NCBI GenBank assembly: GCA_001464335.1
Contig: LNEV01000004.1
Span: forward strand, 1-39,330
Length of the DNA: 39,330 nt
Source: Rhizobiales bacterium Ga0077545
Lineage (GTDB): Bacteria; Pseudomonadota; Alphaproteobacteria; Rhizobiales; Methylopilaceae
Direction of reading: 5' to 3'
The position numbers and the translations under genes are program-made. Of the stretch, positions 15,622 through 24,498 are shown in pieces; position 1 is the first letter of the stretch; each line of letters starts with the position of its first letter. The notes beneath the pieces are model-generated. The model was not told where the DNA came from. It worked only from the letters and a program-made list of their open reading frames with translations, and searched no databases.

Positions 15622-16584
15622 TCAGTTCGGCCCGCGGTTCAGGGCCTTTGAAACGAATTCGACCAGCACTTGCGGCGTTGCGGTTACGATCTCGCTCCGG
15701 CCAAGGCTGCGGAAACCGCCGAACAGCGCCTCGGCGCCGGGGCTCGATGCGAAGACGAGCCCGTCCATGGCCGTGGTGTGCGCGGTGATCCCGCTTTCGA
15801 CCTCGATCCGGTAGCCGTGGCTTTCGACGCGGCCAAGGACCTCGCGATGCAGGGCCTCGCTGTGCGTGGAAATGCACAGATAGTCGATCTTGCGCTGGTC
15901 CAGCGATTGCGCCGCCCCTCCCAGCATCTGCACTTCATAGCCTTGGATGTCCGAATGCAGCAGGTTCAGCTTCGGCTTGTCCTTGAGATAATCGTCCACG
16001 CGGAACGCGCCGTCCCCGACCATGGCATGAAGGAAATCGCCCTCAAGGCGGTTGCGGCGGAAGTTCTCGATCCCGGCTTTCAGGCCGTTGCGGTCGGGCT
16101 CGACCATCACATTGCTCGCGCCGGGGCGGTTCAGCTTCATCCACATCGAGTAATGGCTCCAGTAGGAGCCGAGTTCGAGCATGGACGGGTTGTCGGGAAG
16201 CTTTTTGATGAGCTCCTGAAAAACGAATTCCTCGAGCGGCTCGTGAACGCCGCGATTGATGACGAGGATCTGGCTGAAATCCTCGTAATAGGAGCCCGCC
16301 CCGGCATAGGGCACTTTCAGCCCGCAATGGGTGGTGACCATCTGATCGGCATCGACTGTGCCGGCCAGCGGATGCCGCTCGATGAGAAGATTGAGCGGAT
16401 CGGACACGATCTCGCGAAACCGGTCGATGAAGCTGACGGCCTTCGGCGGAACCAGCGCGTCGGCCGAGACGGGTGTCGGCACCATGTGCGGGGAGCGCAC
16501 CGCTTCAGGGCTCTGGACCAGATTCATCTGCACGTTCACGCGGGGGCCTCGCCGGTCGTCGGACACGCCGTCAGACTGCCGCAC
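15622..16584 (-). CDS. FkbM-like methyltransferase family protein (320 aa)
   Basis: A SAM-dependent methyltransferase-type protein. Motif I is PSMLELGSYWSHYSMWM. The acidic loop VEPDRNGLKAGIENFRRN follows, then the FkbM-type LLHSDIQGYEVQMLGG and IDYLCISTHSEALHREVL. Motif I has Ser-Tyr where many enzymes have a Gly, so cofactor binding may be altered. The N-terminal 50 residues are polar with no signal peptide. The start is uncertain. GTG 16584 opens the frame, and ATG 16527 and ATG 16485 (MVPTPVSADA) are alternatives; none has a convincing ribosome binding site. FkbM relatives methylate glycans or small molecules; the substrate here is unknown. It sits alone between hppA and gpt. Confidence 0.75.
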   Translation of the reverse strand: MRQSDGVSDDRRGPRVNVQMNLVQSPEAVRSPHMVPTPVSADALVPPKAVSFIDRFREIVSDPLNLLIERHPLAGTVDADQMVTTHCGLKVPYAGAGSYYEDFSQILVINRGVHEPLEEFVFQELIKKLPDNPSMLELGSYWSHYSMWMKLNRPGASNVMVEPDRNGLKAGIENFRRNRLEGDFLHAMVGDGAFRVDDYLKDKPKLNLLHSDIQGYEVQMLGGAAQSLDQRKIDYLCISTHSEALHREVLGRVESHGYRIEVESGITAHTTAMDGLVFASSPGAEALFGGFRSLGRSEIVTATPQVLVEFVSKALNRGPN

Positions 16585-16639
16585 GATCCATGCGTGAAGC
16601 TGGCCATGCGCGAAGCCAGTCAGGCGCGAAACCGGCCGA

Positions 16640-17137
16640 TCAGCCGCGCGAGCCCTTGGCGATGGGCTCCTGATAGGAAAAGCCCATATCCCAGGGGAAA
16701 TAGATCCAGGTGTCCTGGCTCACTTCCGTGACGAAGGTGTCCACATTCGTCACGCCCTGCGGCTTGGCGTAGACGCAGGCGAAATGTGCGGCGGGCAGCA
16801 CTTCGCGCACCTTGAGAGCGGTTTTTCCGGTGTCGGTCAGGTCGTCGATGACGAGAACCCCCTCGCCGCCGTCCTGCGTGAGTTCGGGCGTGACGCCTTT
16901 CAGAACCACGAGATCGCCCTGATTTTCATAGTCGTGATAGGAGGCGATGCAGACCGTCTCGATGAAACGGATGTTCAGCTCGCGCGCCACGATGGCCGCC
17001 GGCACGAGCCCCCCGCGCGTGATGCACACAACGGCTCTGAAACTGCGCTCCAGCCCCGCGAGCCGCCACGCAAGCGCCCGCGCATCGCGGTGGAACTGAT
17101 CCCAGGAGACGGGGAAGGCCTTGTCCGGCAGCACCAT
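16640..17137 (-). CDS. gpt: xanthine(-guanine) phosphoribosyltransferase
   Basis: Purine salvage enzyme that transfers phosphoribose from PRPP to xanthine or guanine. At 165 aa it has the size of the E. coli Gpt group. The PRPP-binding loop is at residues 94-106 ([13 protein letters not shown]), and the N-terminal pyrophosphate loop is [17 protein letters not shown]. The hood region [14 protein letters not shown] matches the W-x-x-FPW pattern seen in xanthine/guanine-specific members. It ends 8 bases after thiL on the same strand and could share its transcript. Confidence 0.93.
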   Translation of the reverse strand: MVLPDKAFPVSWDQFHRDARALAWRLAGLERSFRAVVCITRGGLVPAAIVARELNIRFIETVCIASYHDYENQGDLVVLKGVTPELTQDGGEGVLVIDDLTDTGKTALKVREVLPAAHFACVYAKPQGVTNVDTFVTEVSQDTWIYFPWDMGFSYQEPIAKGSRG

Positions 17138-17145
17138 CCCGCCCC

Positions 17146-18147
17146 TCAGAAATGCCGGAAGGCGAGACGGTCGAGCACAAGCGGCTGGCCGAAGCGCTCA
17201 ACGCGGACGCGGCCGGTGAAGGGCTGCGTGACAATCCCGATCTGCGTGACGTCGAGATCGATCAGGCGCGCGGCCTCCTCGAAATCGGCCGCCCGTTCGG
17301 GCTCGATTGCAGCCAGCACTTCGTAATCGTCGCCGCCGGTGAGGATGGTCGCCAGCGCGGACGGATCTTCCTCCACCGCTTTTGCGGCCGGGTCGGACAG
17401 CGGCACGAGCCCGGCGTCGAGCACCGCGCCGACATCGGAGGCGGAGCACATACGTCCGAGATCGCCCGCGAGGCCATCCGAAATGTCCATGCTGGCCGTC
17501 GCAAATTCCGCCATCAGTTCCGCCGCCTTGAGGCGCGGTTCGGGCAGGAGATACCGGTCGAGCAGATGTTCGGCCTCGCCCGTGCTGAGCCCCCAGCGCT
17601 TGGCGAGTGTGCCGTCGAGGCGGATCTTGAGGCCGAGCGCCGCATCGCCGATCGTGCCCGTCACATAGAGCTTCTGGCCGGGCACCGCCTTGGTGCGGCG
17701 CGGCACATGACCTTTCGGTGCGATGCCGAAGGCGGTGACGGAGATGAGAAGCGGCCCGGGCGTGCGCACCGTGTCGCCGCCATACAGCGCCACGCCGAAA
17801 TCTTCCTGATCGGCGGCAAGCCCCTCGCAGAAGCTTTCGAGCCAGTCCTCGGACCAGTCTTCCGTCAGCGCGATGGTCAGGAGATATCCGACCGGCTCGG
17901 CTCCTTTGGCAGCGAGATCGGAGAGATTGACGCGCAGCGCCTTGCGCGCAACGGCATCCGGCGGGTCTTCGGGAAAGAAATGCACTCCCGCGACAACCGC
18001 ATCCGTCGTCAGCACAATCTCGAAGCCTTCGGGCGGGTTGTAGGAGGCCGCATCGTCCAGAAGGCGGTCGGCGCCCGGCGCGGTCGCGAGCGGCCGGAAA
18101 TAACGGGCGATCAGCCCGTCCTCATCTGGCCGCCCGTTCTTCGTCAT
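17146..18147 (-). CDS. thiL: thiamine-monophosphate kinase
   Basis: Phosphorylates thiamine monophosphate to the active diphosphate, the last step of the pathway. It has 333 aa, and its PurM-like motifs are all present: [67 protein letters not shown] and the C-terminal [12 protein letters not shown]. Asp residues in these loops bind Mg-ATP in the family. The start overlaps the nusB stop by 4 bases (ATGA). nusB-thiL coupling is widespread in proteobacteria. Confidence 0.96.
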   Translation of the reverse strand: MTKNGRPDEDGLIARYFRPLATAPGADRLLDDAASYNPPEGFEIVLTTDAVVAGVHFFPEDPPDAVARKALRVNLSDLAAKGAEPVGYLLTIALTEDWSEDWLESFCEGLAADQEDFGVALYGGDTVRTPGPLLISVTAFGIAPKGHVPRRTKAVPGQKLYVTGTIGDAALGLKIRLDGTLAKRWGLSTGEAEHLLDRYLLPEPRLKAAELMAEFATASMDISDGLAGDLGRMCSASDVGAVLDAGLVPLSDPAAKAVEEDPSALATILTGGDDYEVLAAIEPERAADFEEAARLIDLDVTQIGIVTQPFTGRVRVERFGQPLVLDRLAFRHF

Positions 18148-18608
18148 CGCGCCGCGCCCTCGAACTCGTCGGCGCGGAAATCGCGCGCGAGCGTGTCGAG
18201 CACGGCGTTGGTCATCCCGGCTTCTTCCTTGTCGACGAACGCATTGGCGACATCGACATATTCGGTAATGACAACGCGGGCGGGAATGTCCTTGCGGTTG
18301 GCAAGCTCGTAGGCGCCTGCCCGCAAAACCGCGCGCAGGATGGCTTCGATGCGCTTCAGCGGCCAGCCTTTGGCAAGCGCGGCATCGATGCCGCGGTCGA
18401 GCGCAACCTGGTTGAGCACGACGCCTTCCACGACATCGCGGAAGAAGGCCAGTTCGGCGGGCTTGTAGGCATGGCCCTCGACCTCGCGGCCAAGCCAGTG
18501 GCTTTCGAATTCGGCGAAGACATCGGCCATGGGCGTGCCGCCGATGTCCATCTGGTAGAGCGCCTGCACCGCGCCGAGGCGGGAGGCCGAACGTTTCTCG
18601 CGCGACAT
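18144..18608 (-). CDS. nusB: transcription antitermination factor NusB
   Basis: RNA-binding helical protein that, with NusE (ribosomal protein S10), forms the rRNA antitermination complex. Start ATG 18608 (MSREKRSASRLGAVQALYQM) is the family's usual N terminus. The 41 codons upstream are the ribH end read in another frame. Typical segments: the arginine-rich RNA-binding start, FFRDVVEGVVLNQVALDRGI, LKRIEAILRAVLRAGAYELA and the C-terminal VVITEYVDVANAFVDKEEAG with VLDTLARDFR. Length 154 aa. It begins 1 base after the ribH stop, continuing the ribE-ribH-nusB-thiL order. Confidence 0.96.
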   Translation of the reverse strand: MSREKRSASRLGAVQALYQMDIGGTPMADVFAEFESHWLGREVEGHAYKPAELAFFRDVVEGVVLNQVALDRGIDAALAKGWPLKRIEAILRAVLRAGAYELANRKDIPARVVITEYVDVANAFVDKEEAGMTNAVLDTLARDFRADEFEGAAR

Positions 18609-18609
18609 A

Positions 18610-19104
18610 TCAGGCCTCCAGGCTCGCGGCGAACGAACGGGCGTTGCGGATGACGGCAAACACCGCCTCGACGGCACCGCCGCCTTTGTCGCCGCGGTCC
18701 ACCTTGGCGCGTTCCCAGGCCTGCTCCTCATTCTCGACCGTCAGAATGCCGTTGCCGACCGGAATGCCGCGCTTGACGGAAAGCTCCATCAGGCCGCGCG
18801 AGCTTTCATTGGCGACGATCTCGAAATGATAGGTTTCGCCGCGAATGATCGTGCCGAGCCCGACCACGCCGTCGAACGGGGCATCGTTGTCATAGGCGAT
18901 GTCGAGCGCGATGGCCGCCATGCCGGGAATTTCGAGCGCGCCCGGAACCGTGAGCTTGCTGTAGGTCGCGCCGTTTTCCTTGATCTTGTTGATCGCGCCG
19001 CGCAGCAATTCGTCGGCAAGGTCGTCGTAGAACCTGCCTTCCACGATCAGGATATGCGCGCGCACAGGCTCAACGGCCTGATCGCGCCGCTTCGGAACGG
19101 CCAT
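18610..19104 (-). CDS. ribH: 6,7-dimethyl-8-ribityllumazine synthase
   Basis: Condenses 5-amino-6-ribitylaminouracil with dihydroxybutanone phosphate, the penultimate riboflavin step. Start ATG 19104 (MAVPKRRDQ) is preferred because GAGG lies at 19111-19114. ATGs at 19110 and 19119 are in frame but lack that spacing, and the longer frame runs through an intergenic repeat. Motifs: ILIVEGRFYDDLADELLRGA, VPGALEIPGMAAIA, and VVGLGTIIRGETYHFEIVAN, which contains the phosphate- and substrate-binding region with the catalytic His. Length 164 aa. It is separated from ribE by the palindromic repeat at 19114-19200. Confidence 0.96.
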   Translation of the reverse strand: MAVPKRRDQAVEPVRAHILIVEGRFYDDLADELLRGAINKIKENGATYSKLTVPGALEIPGMAAIALDIAYDNDAPFDGVVGLGTIIRGETYHFEIVANESSRGLMELSVKRGIPVGNGILTVENEEQAWERAKVDRGDKGGGAVEAVFAVIRNARSFAASLEA

Positions 19105-19113
19105 CTTCATCCT

Positions 19114-19200
19114 CGTCATCCCGGACGGCGCAGCCGAGCCGGGATCGTTCTGTGTTTGACAATGCGATCCCGGATCGCGCAAGGCGCGTCCGGGATGACG
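19114..19200. repeat. nested palindromic intergenic repeat (REP/BIME-like)
   Basis: The outer arms CGTCATCCCGGAC (19114-19126) and GTCCGGGATGACG (19188-19200) are a 13-bp perfect inverted repeat. Inside them CCGGGATCG (19139-19147) pairs with CGATCCCGG (19165-19173). The GTCATCCCGGAC...CCGGGATC style is typical of dispersed intergenic repeats in alphaproteobacteria. It fills the gap between ribE and ribH, so transcripts crossing it would fold strongly. A related GTCCCGGA...TCCGGGAC element is at 35714-35755. Confidence 0.8.
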
Positions 19201-19207
19201 CAAGGGC

Positions 19208-19822
19208 CTAGCCCGCCGCGCCTGCCTCCGCAAGCCGCGCGGCATAGCGCGCCATCAGATCAACCTCGAGATTGATCCGGCTGCCCACCTGCCATGCGGA
19301 AAGCGTCGTCCTGTCCAGCGTGTGCGGAATGATCAGCACGGAAAACCGACGGCCGGAAACCGCGTTCACCGTCAGCGACACGCCATCGAGCGCAACCGAA
19401 CCTTTTGCCGCGATGAACTTCGCAAGCTCCGGCGGCGCTTCGAGCGTGAAGCCGACTGCCTCTCCCTGATCGTCGCGCACGACGATCTCGGCAACGCCGT
19501 CGACATGTCCCGCAACCAGATGGCCGCCAAGCTCATCGCCCATCTTCAGCGCCCGTTCGAGATTGAGGCGGCTGCCCTCGCTCCAGTCGCGCGCGGTGGT
19601 CACGCGCAGCGTTTCGGGGGCGGCATCGAAGCTCGTTCGGGTGCGGCCGTCCTTGCCGGTCGCAATCTCCGTCACCGTCAGGCAGACCCCCGAACAGGCG
19701 ATCGAGGCGCCAAGCTCGATTGTGGCGGGGTCATAGGACGAAGCAACGACAAGACGCTTCACCGCGCCGTCGGGCGTGACGGAGACGATCTCGCCTATGT
19801 CGGAAACAATACCGGTAAACAT
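19208..19822 (-). CDS. ribE: riboflavin synthase, alpha chain
   Basis: Dismutates two lumazine molecules to riboflavin. The 204-aa protein shows the duplicated barrel. The N-terminal repeat begins MFTGIVSDIGEIVSV and includes GASIACSGVCLTVTEIA. The second repeat includes GHLVAGHVDGVAEIV and GSVALDGVSLTVNAV. The family's closing region is HTLDRTTLSAWQVGSRINLE. Start ATG 19822 overlaps the ribD stop by one base (TGATG), so the two are translationally coupled. No ribBA gene is present in this cluster. Confidence 0.96.
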   Translation of the reverse strand: MFTGIVSDIGEIVSVTPDGAVKRLVVASSYDPATIELGASIACSGVCLTVTEIATGKDGRTRTSFDAAPETLRVTTARDWSEGSRLNLERALKMGDELGGHLVAGHVDGVAEIVVRDDQGEAVGFTLEAPPELAKFIAAKGSVALDGVSLTVNAVSGRRFSVLIIPHTLDRTTLSAWQVGSRINLEVDLMARYAARLAEAGAAG

Positions 19823-20946
19823 CAGCCTCGCTCATACACGAAGATTCGATCCGCGCCCGCATTGTGCGTCGCGCGCAGCTCCAGGCCATTGGCCTCAAGC
19901 ACATCGCCATGCGGCTCCGAAAAGGCATCGAGCCCGTCATCGGGCAGCGCAACCGGACTCTGGAAGATGACGGCCTCGTCCACCAGCCCCTCCTTCAGCA
20001 GCGCCCCGGCAAGAAGCGGCCCGCCCTCCACCATCAGCCGGGTGATGCCGCGGCTGCCGAGAAGGCGCAGCGCCACCGCCAGATCGAGATGTCCGCCCTC
20101 CGCCACTGGCGCGCGAACCACCTCGACCCCGAGCGGCGCGAGCATGCCTTCGGCTTCCGGGCAGCTCTCCGCGCCGGTCACGATGCAGACCGGCACCTGC
20201 CGCGCCGTTTGCACCAGTTGCGAATCCAGCGGCACACGAAGCCGCGTGTCGAACACCACACGCAGCGGCGAGCGGTCCTCCATGCCCGGCAGGCGGCAGG
20301 TCAGCAGCGGATCGTCGGCCAGCACCGTGCCGATGCCGACCGCGATCGCATCGCTCCTCGCGCGCATCATATGGACCATTCCGCGCGTCTCTTCGCCGGT
20401 GACGGGCACGGTCTTTCCGCCCGCCAGCGCCACTTTCCCATTGGCGGAAACCGCCATTTTCAAAGTGACATAGGGCCGTTTCTTCGCAATGACGCTGAGA
20501 TGCCCGGCATGCGAACGCCGCGCCTCCTCGCGCAGCACGTCCTCGCGCACGTCTACCCCTGCGGCGCGCAAGCGCGCATAGCCCTGCCCGCCGACCAGCG
20601 GGTTGGGATCTTCGATGGCGGACACGACACGCGAAATCCCCGCCTCCACGATCGCGTCCGCACAAGGAGGCGTCCTGCCGTGGTGGGAACAGGGCTCAAG
20701 GCTGACATAGAGCGTCGCGCCCCGCGCCGCCTCTCCCGCCTCCGCCAGCGCAACGCGCTCGGCATGCGGGCGGCCGCCCTGTTTCGTCCAGCCGCGTCCG
20801 ACGATGACGCCATCCTTCACCACCAGCGCGCCGACGGCGGGGTTCGGCCAGGTGCGGCCGAGTTCTCGTTCGCCAAGGCTGATGGCAGCGCGCATATAGC
20901 GGGCATCGTCATCCGCCTCGGGCGGGTGTTCCGAGGCGATAGTCAC
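19822..20946 (-). CDS. ribD: bifunctional riboflavin deaminase/reductase RibD
   Basis: Catalyses the deamination and side-chain reduction steps of riboflavin synthesis. The N-terminal cytidine-deaminase-like domain has the zinc site His61-Ala-Glu63 (GRPHAERVALAEAG) with Cys86 and Cys95 (SLEPCSHHGRTPPCADAI). The C-terminal reductase domain (about 155-374) shows RPYVTLKMAVSANGKVAL, then MVHMMRARSDAIAVGIGTVL and a GGPLLAGALL loop. At 374 aa it is normal. The start codon is GTG at 20946. It lies 2 bases after nrdR, so nrdR-ribD-ribE form one tightly packed unit. No FMN riboswitch is possible in the 2-base gap, and I saw none upstream of nrdR. Confidence 0.96.
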   Translation of the reverse strand: MTIASEHPPEADDDARYMRAAISLGERELGRTWPNPAVGALVVKDGVIVGRGWTKQGGRPHAERVALAEAGEAARGATLYVSLEPCSHHGRTPPCADAIVEAGISRVVSAIEDPNPLVGGQGYARLRAAGVDVREDVLREEARRSHAGHLSVIAKKRPYVTLKMAVSANGKVALAGGKTVPVTGEETRGMVHMMRARSDAIAVGIGTVLADDPLLTCRLPGMEDRSPLRVVFDTRLRVPLDSQLVQTARQVPVCIVTGAESCPEAEGMLAPLGVEVVRAPVAEGGHLDLAVALRLLGSRGITRLMVEGGPLLAGALLKEGLVDEAVIFQSPVALPDDGLDAFSEPHGDVLEANGLELRATHNAGADRIFVYERG

Positions 20947-20948
20947 GA

Positions 20949-21416
20949 TCAGGCGTCCGGAGAATTTTCGTTGGCGAGTTCGGCGATGGCGACTTCGAAA
21001 TCGCGCATTTCGCGGAAATTGCGGTAGACCGAGGCGAAGCGCACATAGGCCACGCTGTCCACGGTCTTCAGTTCTTCCATGACGAATTCGCCGATGGTCG
21101 CGGACGGGATTTCCGCCTCGCCCGAGCCTTCGATCTTGCGCACGATGCGGCTCGCCATCTCGCTGATCTGATCCGGCTCGACCGGTCGCTTGCGGCAGGC
21201 AATCCCGATGCTCCGCTCCAGTTTCTCGCGCTCGAACGGAATGCGGCGGCCGGAGCGTTTCAGCACCGTCATTTCACGAAGCTGCACGCGCTCGAACGTG
21301 GTGAAGCGCCTCTCGCAAGCCGCGCAGACGCGGCGGCGACGGATCGCGGTCTCGTCTTCGGTCGGCCGCGAGTCCTTCACCTGCGTGTCGAGACTGCCGC
21401 AATATGGACAGCGCAT
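20949..21416 (-). CDS. nrdR: transcriptional repressor NrdR
   Basis: Zinc-finger and ATP-cone repressor of ribonucleotide reductase genes. Zinc ligands are Cys3, Cys6, Cys31 and Cys34 (MRCPYCGS and [10 protein letters not shown]). The ATP-cone follows from about residue 48 ([20 protein letters not shown]) and continues through [20 protein letters not shown] and [10 protein letters not shown]. Length 155 aa, as in the family. It lies 18 bases after glyA on the same strand. glyA-nrdR-ribD is a common alphaproteobacterial order. Confidence 0.97.
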   Translation of the reverse strand: MRCPYCGSLDTQVKDSRPTEDETAIRRRRVCAACERRFTTFERVQLREMTVLKRSGRRIPFEREKLERSIGIACRKRPVEPDQISEMASRIVRKIEGSGEAEIPSATIGEFVMEELKTVDSVAYVRFASVYRNFREMRDFEVAIAELANENSPDA

Positions 21417-21434
21417 GCGCGCCCCTCGCCGGTG

Positions 21435-22745
21435 TTACAGCTTGTCGTAAATCGGGAACCGCTTCAGAAGCGCCTTGGCCTGCTCGCGCACCTTGCCTTC
21501 GACGAGACTGTCTTCCTCGACGCCCTTCTGCGACAGGACATCGAGCACCTCGGCGATCATGTCGCCGACTTCCTGGAATTCCTTGACGCCGAAACCGCGC
21601 GTCGTGCCCGCCGGCGTGCCGAGGCGAATGCCGGACGAGATCATCGGCTTTTCAGGGTCGAACGGAATGCCGTTCTTGTTGGTCGTGATGTTGGCACGGC
21701 CGAGCGCGATCTCGGAGACCTTGCCCGTCAGCTTTTTCGGACGAAGATCGACCAGCATCAGATGGCTGTCCGTACCGCCGGACACGATGTCGAAGCCGTG
21801 GCCCTTGAGATTTTCGGCCAGCGCACGAGCGTTCTCGATCACGTTCTTGGCGTAGATCTTGAAGTCCGGACGCAGCGCCTCGCCGAACGCGACGGCCTTC
21901 GCCGCGATGACATGCATCAACGGGCCGCCCTGCTGGCCGGGGAACACGGCGGAATTGATCTTCTTCGCCAGATCCTCGTCATTGGTCAGGATCATGCCGC
22001 CGCGCGGGCCACGCAGCGTCTTGTGGGTCGTCGTGGACACGACGTCCGCATAATCGACCGGGTTCGGATGCTGGCCGCCCGCGACGAGGCCCGCGAAATG
22101 GGCCATGTCGACGAACAGCTTCGCCCCAACGGCATCGGCGATCTCGCGGAAGCGCTTGAAATCGGGATGGCGCGAATAGGCCGAATGGCCCGCGACGATC
22201 ACCTTCGGCTTGTGCTCATGGGCAAGACGCTCGACCTCGTCGTAATCGATGAGGTGGGTGTCCGGCGTCACGCTGTAGGCGACCGGCTTGAACCATTTGC
22301 CCGACACCGTGACCGGCGAGCCATGCGTGAGGTGGCCGCCCGCCGCGAGGTTGAGGCCCAGAAAGGTGTCGCCCGGCTGCATCAGCGCCATGAAGACGGC
22401 GGCGTTCGCCTGCGCGCCCGAATGGGGCTGCACGTTTGCGAATTTGGCGTTGAACAGGCGCTTGGCGCGGTCGATGGCGATCTGCTCGACGATGTCGACA
22501 TACTGGCAGCCGCCATAATAGCGGCGGCCCGGATAGCCCTCGGCATATTTGTTGGTGAGAACAGAGCCCTGCGCGTCCAGAACGGCCTGCGAGACGATGT
22601 TCTCGGAGGCGATCAGCTCGATCTCCTCGCGCTGGCGCGTCAGTTCCTTGTGCACCGCACCGAAAACCTCGGTGTCGGCCTCATCGAGAGACGCGGAAAA
22701 GAAGCCGTTCGCGCCCGGCGCGGCGCTGGTATTGGTCGCAGTCAT
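21435..22745 (-). CDS. glyA: serine hydroxymethyltransferase
   Basis: PLP enzyme that interconverts serine and glycine with tetrahydrofolate and is the main one-carbon source. Start ATG 22745 ([11 protein letters not shown]) follows GGGAG at 22753-22757. The frame's extra 13 codons upstream are not family-like. PLP lysine is Lys242 ([14 protein letters not shown]). Other motifs are [54 protein letters not shown] and [14 protein letters not shown]. At 436 aa it is full length. A structured hairpin lies in the leader at 22801-22824. Confidence 0.98.
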   Translation of the reverse strand: MTATNTSAAPGANGFFSASLDEADTEVFGAVHKELTRQREEIELIASENIVSQAVLDAQGSVLTNKYAEGYPGRRYYGGCQYVDIVEQIAIDRAKRLFNAKFANVQPHSGAQANAAVFMALMQPGDTFLGLNLAAGGHLTHGSPVTVSGKWFKPVAYSVTPDTHLIDYDEVERLAHEHKPKVIVAGHSAYSRHPDFKRFREIADAVGAKLFVDMAHFAGLVAGGQHPNPVDYADVVSTTTHKTLRGPRGGMILTNDEDLAKKINSAVFPGQQGGPLMHVIAAKAVAFGEALRPDFKIYAKNVIENARALAENLKGHGFDIVSGGTDSHLMLVDLRPKKLTGKVSEIALGRANITTNKNGIPFDPEKPMISSGIRLGTPAGTTRGFGVKEFQEVGDMIAEVLDVLSQKGVEEDSLVEGKVREQAKALLKRFPIYDKL

Positions 22746-22800
22746 CAAGAAACTCCCAGCCGGCGACCGGAAAGACCCCCGCACGGCGCATCAAGCCTGC

Positions 22801-22824
22801 GGAGTTACCATATCCGGTAGCTCC
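22801..22824 (-). repeat. hairpin in the glyA leader
   Basis: On the minus strand GGAG-c-TACC-GGATAT-GGTA-a-CTCC folds into a stem of two 4-bp blocks separated by one mismatch, with a 6-base loop. It lies 56 bases before glyA. I could not match it to a known riboswitch class. A shorter GC hairpin, GCGGC-GCT-GCCGC (22872-22884), is just upstream, between the 76-aa gene and this one. Confidence 0.45.
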
Positions 22825-22890
22825 CGGCCAAGAGGATACCAGTCCTTTTGCTGCCTTCGTGCGGAAAGGACGCGGCGCTGCCGCAAGGCT

Positions 22891-23121
22891 TTAGCGCAGC
22901 AGGCCCTCGCGCTTCAGGCGCTGTTCGAGCTTGCGGATGGCGAGGCGCTGCAGGTCGGCGCGTGCGGCTGTGGCCGGTCCCACGGCGGACACTTCGACGC
23001 CGGTCGAGACGTGAATGGCCGAAACCTTCACGCTCGCACCCAGCGCAAAAAATTCGAGGTAAACCTCTCCAAGGTCCGGTCCGCCGGACTCACTGGATCG
23101 CGGCGAGCTGCCCAACACCAT
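22891..23121 (-). CDS. small conserved protein (DUF6898-like, 76 aa)
   Basis: A small soluble protein that looks conserved and not a frame shadow. The segment GEVYLEFFALGASVKVSAIH is followed by VSTGVEVSAVGPATAARADL and a basic helix, QRLAIRKLEQRLKREGLLR. This is the strand-strand-helix pattern I associate with the alphaproteobacterial DUF6898 proteins, which sit next to glyA. The family assignment is from memory of the pattern and is only moderately certain. The start is unclear. ATG 23121 overlaps the end of the L,D-transpeptidase gene by 32 bases and adds a Ser/Pro-rich leader; a later non-ATG start near the GEVYLEFF segment is possible. No function is known. Confidence 0.6.
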   Translation of the reverse strand: MVLGSSPRSSESGGPDLGEVYLEFFALGASVKVSAIHVSTGVEVSAVGPATAARADLQRLAIRKLEQRLKREGLLR

Positions 23122-24313
23122 CGAAATTGTAGACGTCGTCCCGGAACTGCGTGATGCCGTTCTCGTCCGCCCAGGCGGTGATGTAGACCCAGTGCACCGC
23201 CACAGGCTGCTTCAGCTTGGCGTCGATGCGCCCGCCGGAGCGGATGGCTTCGTCGATCTGCGGACGCTCCCAGTTCGGCGTTTCGCGCAGCAGCCAGTCG
23301 GCCAGTTCGCGCACGTTCTGCACGCGCACGCAGCCCGAGGAATGGAAGCGCGCGTTTTCGCCGAACAGGCCCTTCGAGGGCGTGTCGTGCATGTACACGC
23401 CTTCGGTGTTCGGCATGTTGATGCGCATCGTGCCCATCGAGTTCAGATCGCCCGGGTCCTGCGTGAAGCGATAGCTCATCGCCTCGTCGCTCTGCCAGTT
23501 CACCTGTTCAGGCATCAGCTCTTCGCCGCGCTGTGTGAAGATGCGGATCTTGTTCTTGGTCAGGTAATCCGGCTCCGTCTGCATCTTGGGGATCAGGTCC
23601 TTGCGGATGATCGATGCGGGCACGGTCCAGTACGGATTGAAATTGACTTCCTGGATCTTCACCGCCAGTTCCGGCGACTGCCGGTCCGGCTTGCCGACGA
23701 CAGCGGTGTGGCGCAGTTCGACGACACCATCCGAAACGGCCTCGACCTGCTGACCGGGAATGTTGACGGTGACGAAACGGCGGTCGAGTTTCTTCGTCAG
23801 CTTGGCGAGGCGCTCGATGCTCTTTTCGATCTGCATCCGGCGCATCGACACGGGAACGTTCATCGCCCGGCGGCTGTCAGGGCCGACCGCGCCGTTGACG
23901 ATCAGGCCGTGGCGCGCCTGAAAGCGCTTCACCGCCGCGTCGACATACGAATCGAACACGTCCGAATTGCCCAGATTGTCCGGCAGGTCGCCGGAAATGG
24001 TCAGGCGCTGGCGCAGCGTCACGACATCGGGATGGCGGGTGCCGAGCTTCAGCACCGGCCCTTCCGGAACCACCGGCCAGCCGCCCTGCTGCTCGATCAT
24101 CACGTAACGCTGGAGGATGCCCTGCGTGGCGTGCAGCGTTTCCTGGCTGAGAATCGGCACGGAACTGCGCGGCATGGTGACGGATGACGGCGCGCTGTCG
24201 AAGCGCTGCTCCCATTCCACTTGCGCGAAGGCTCTGCCGCCGGCCAGAGCCAATGCAGTGAAGGCCACACCCAGCCGCAACGCGGCCCGCCTCGACATTC
24301 CGGAAGACATCAT
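23090..24313 (-). CDS. periplasmic L,D-transpeptidase (YcbB-like) with peptidoglycan-binding domain
   Basis: Cross-links peptidoglycan 3-3 or attaches proteins to it. With the start at ATG 24313 the protein has 407 aa. It begins with a signal sequence containing SRRAALRLG, a hydrophobic core and AFA-QV cleavage; the twin Arg makes Tat export possible. A peptidoglycan-binding domain (about residues 87-152: LGTRHPDVVTLRQRLTISGD, then FQARHGLIVNGAVGPDS) precedes the YkuD catalytic domain. That domain contains YMHDTPSKGLFGENARFHSS and the catalytic HSSGCVRV (His324, Cys328). In-frame alternatives are GTG 24337 and ATG 24298; GAGGG upstream supports 24313. An ldtR-type regulator is encoded 5 kb away in this window. 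Confidence 0.92.
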   Translation of the reverse strand: MMSSGMSRRAALRLGVAFTALALAGGRAFAQVEWEQRFDSAPSSVTMPRSSVPILSQETLHATQGILQRYVMIEQQGGWPVVPEGPVLKLGTRHPDVVTLRQRLTISGDLPDNLGNSDVFDSYVDAAVKRFQARHGLIVNGAVGPDSRRAMNVPVSMRRMQIEKSIERLAKLTKKLDRRFVTVNIPGQQVEAVSDGVVELRHTAVVGKPDRQSPELAVKIQEVNFNPYWTVPASIIRKDLIPKMQTEPDYLTKNKIRIFTQRGEELMPEQVNWQSDEAMSYRFTQDPGDLNSMGTMRINMPNTEGVYMHDTPSKGLFGENARFHSSGCVRVQNVRELADWLLRETPNWERPQIDEAIRSGGRIDAKLKQPVAVHWVYITAWADENGITQFRDDVYNFDGVGQLAAIQ

Positions 24314-24498
24314 CTGGCAAAAACCCTCGGAAGGCACCGCCCCTGCCTTGCAGATCGCGTAACATGCTCACGGTTAACGGACAACGACTGCGATCCGGCG
24401 CAAGGCGAGACTCGCAGTTTCGTGACGGTCAGAAGAACACAGACTTTGGGGCCAAACCGTGATGCGCCGGCGGGAAAACAACGCGTGTTGCGCGCGTG

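Noticed and set aside
19114..19200. Reading the ribE-ribH palindrome as a terminator
   Set aside because: No T-run follows on either strand, and ribH-nusB downstream would be cut off from ribE; it fits a dispersed repeat better.
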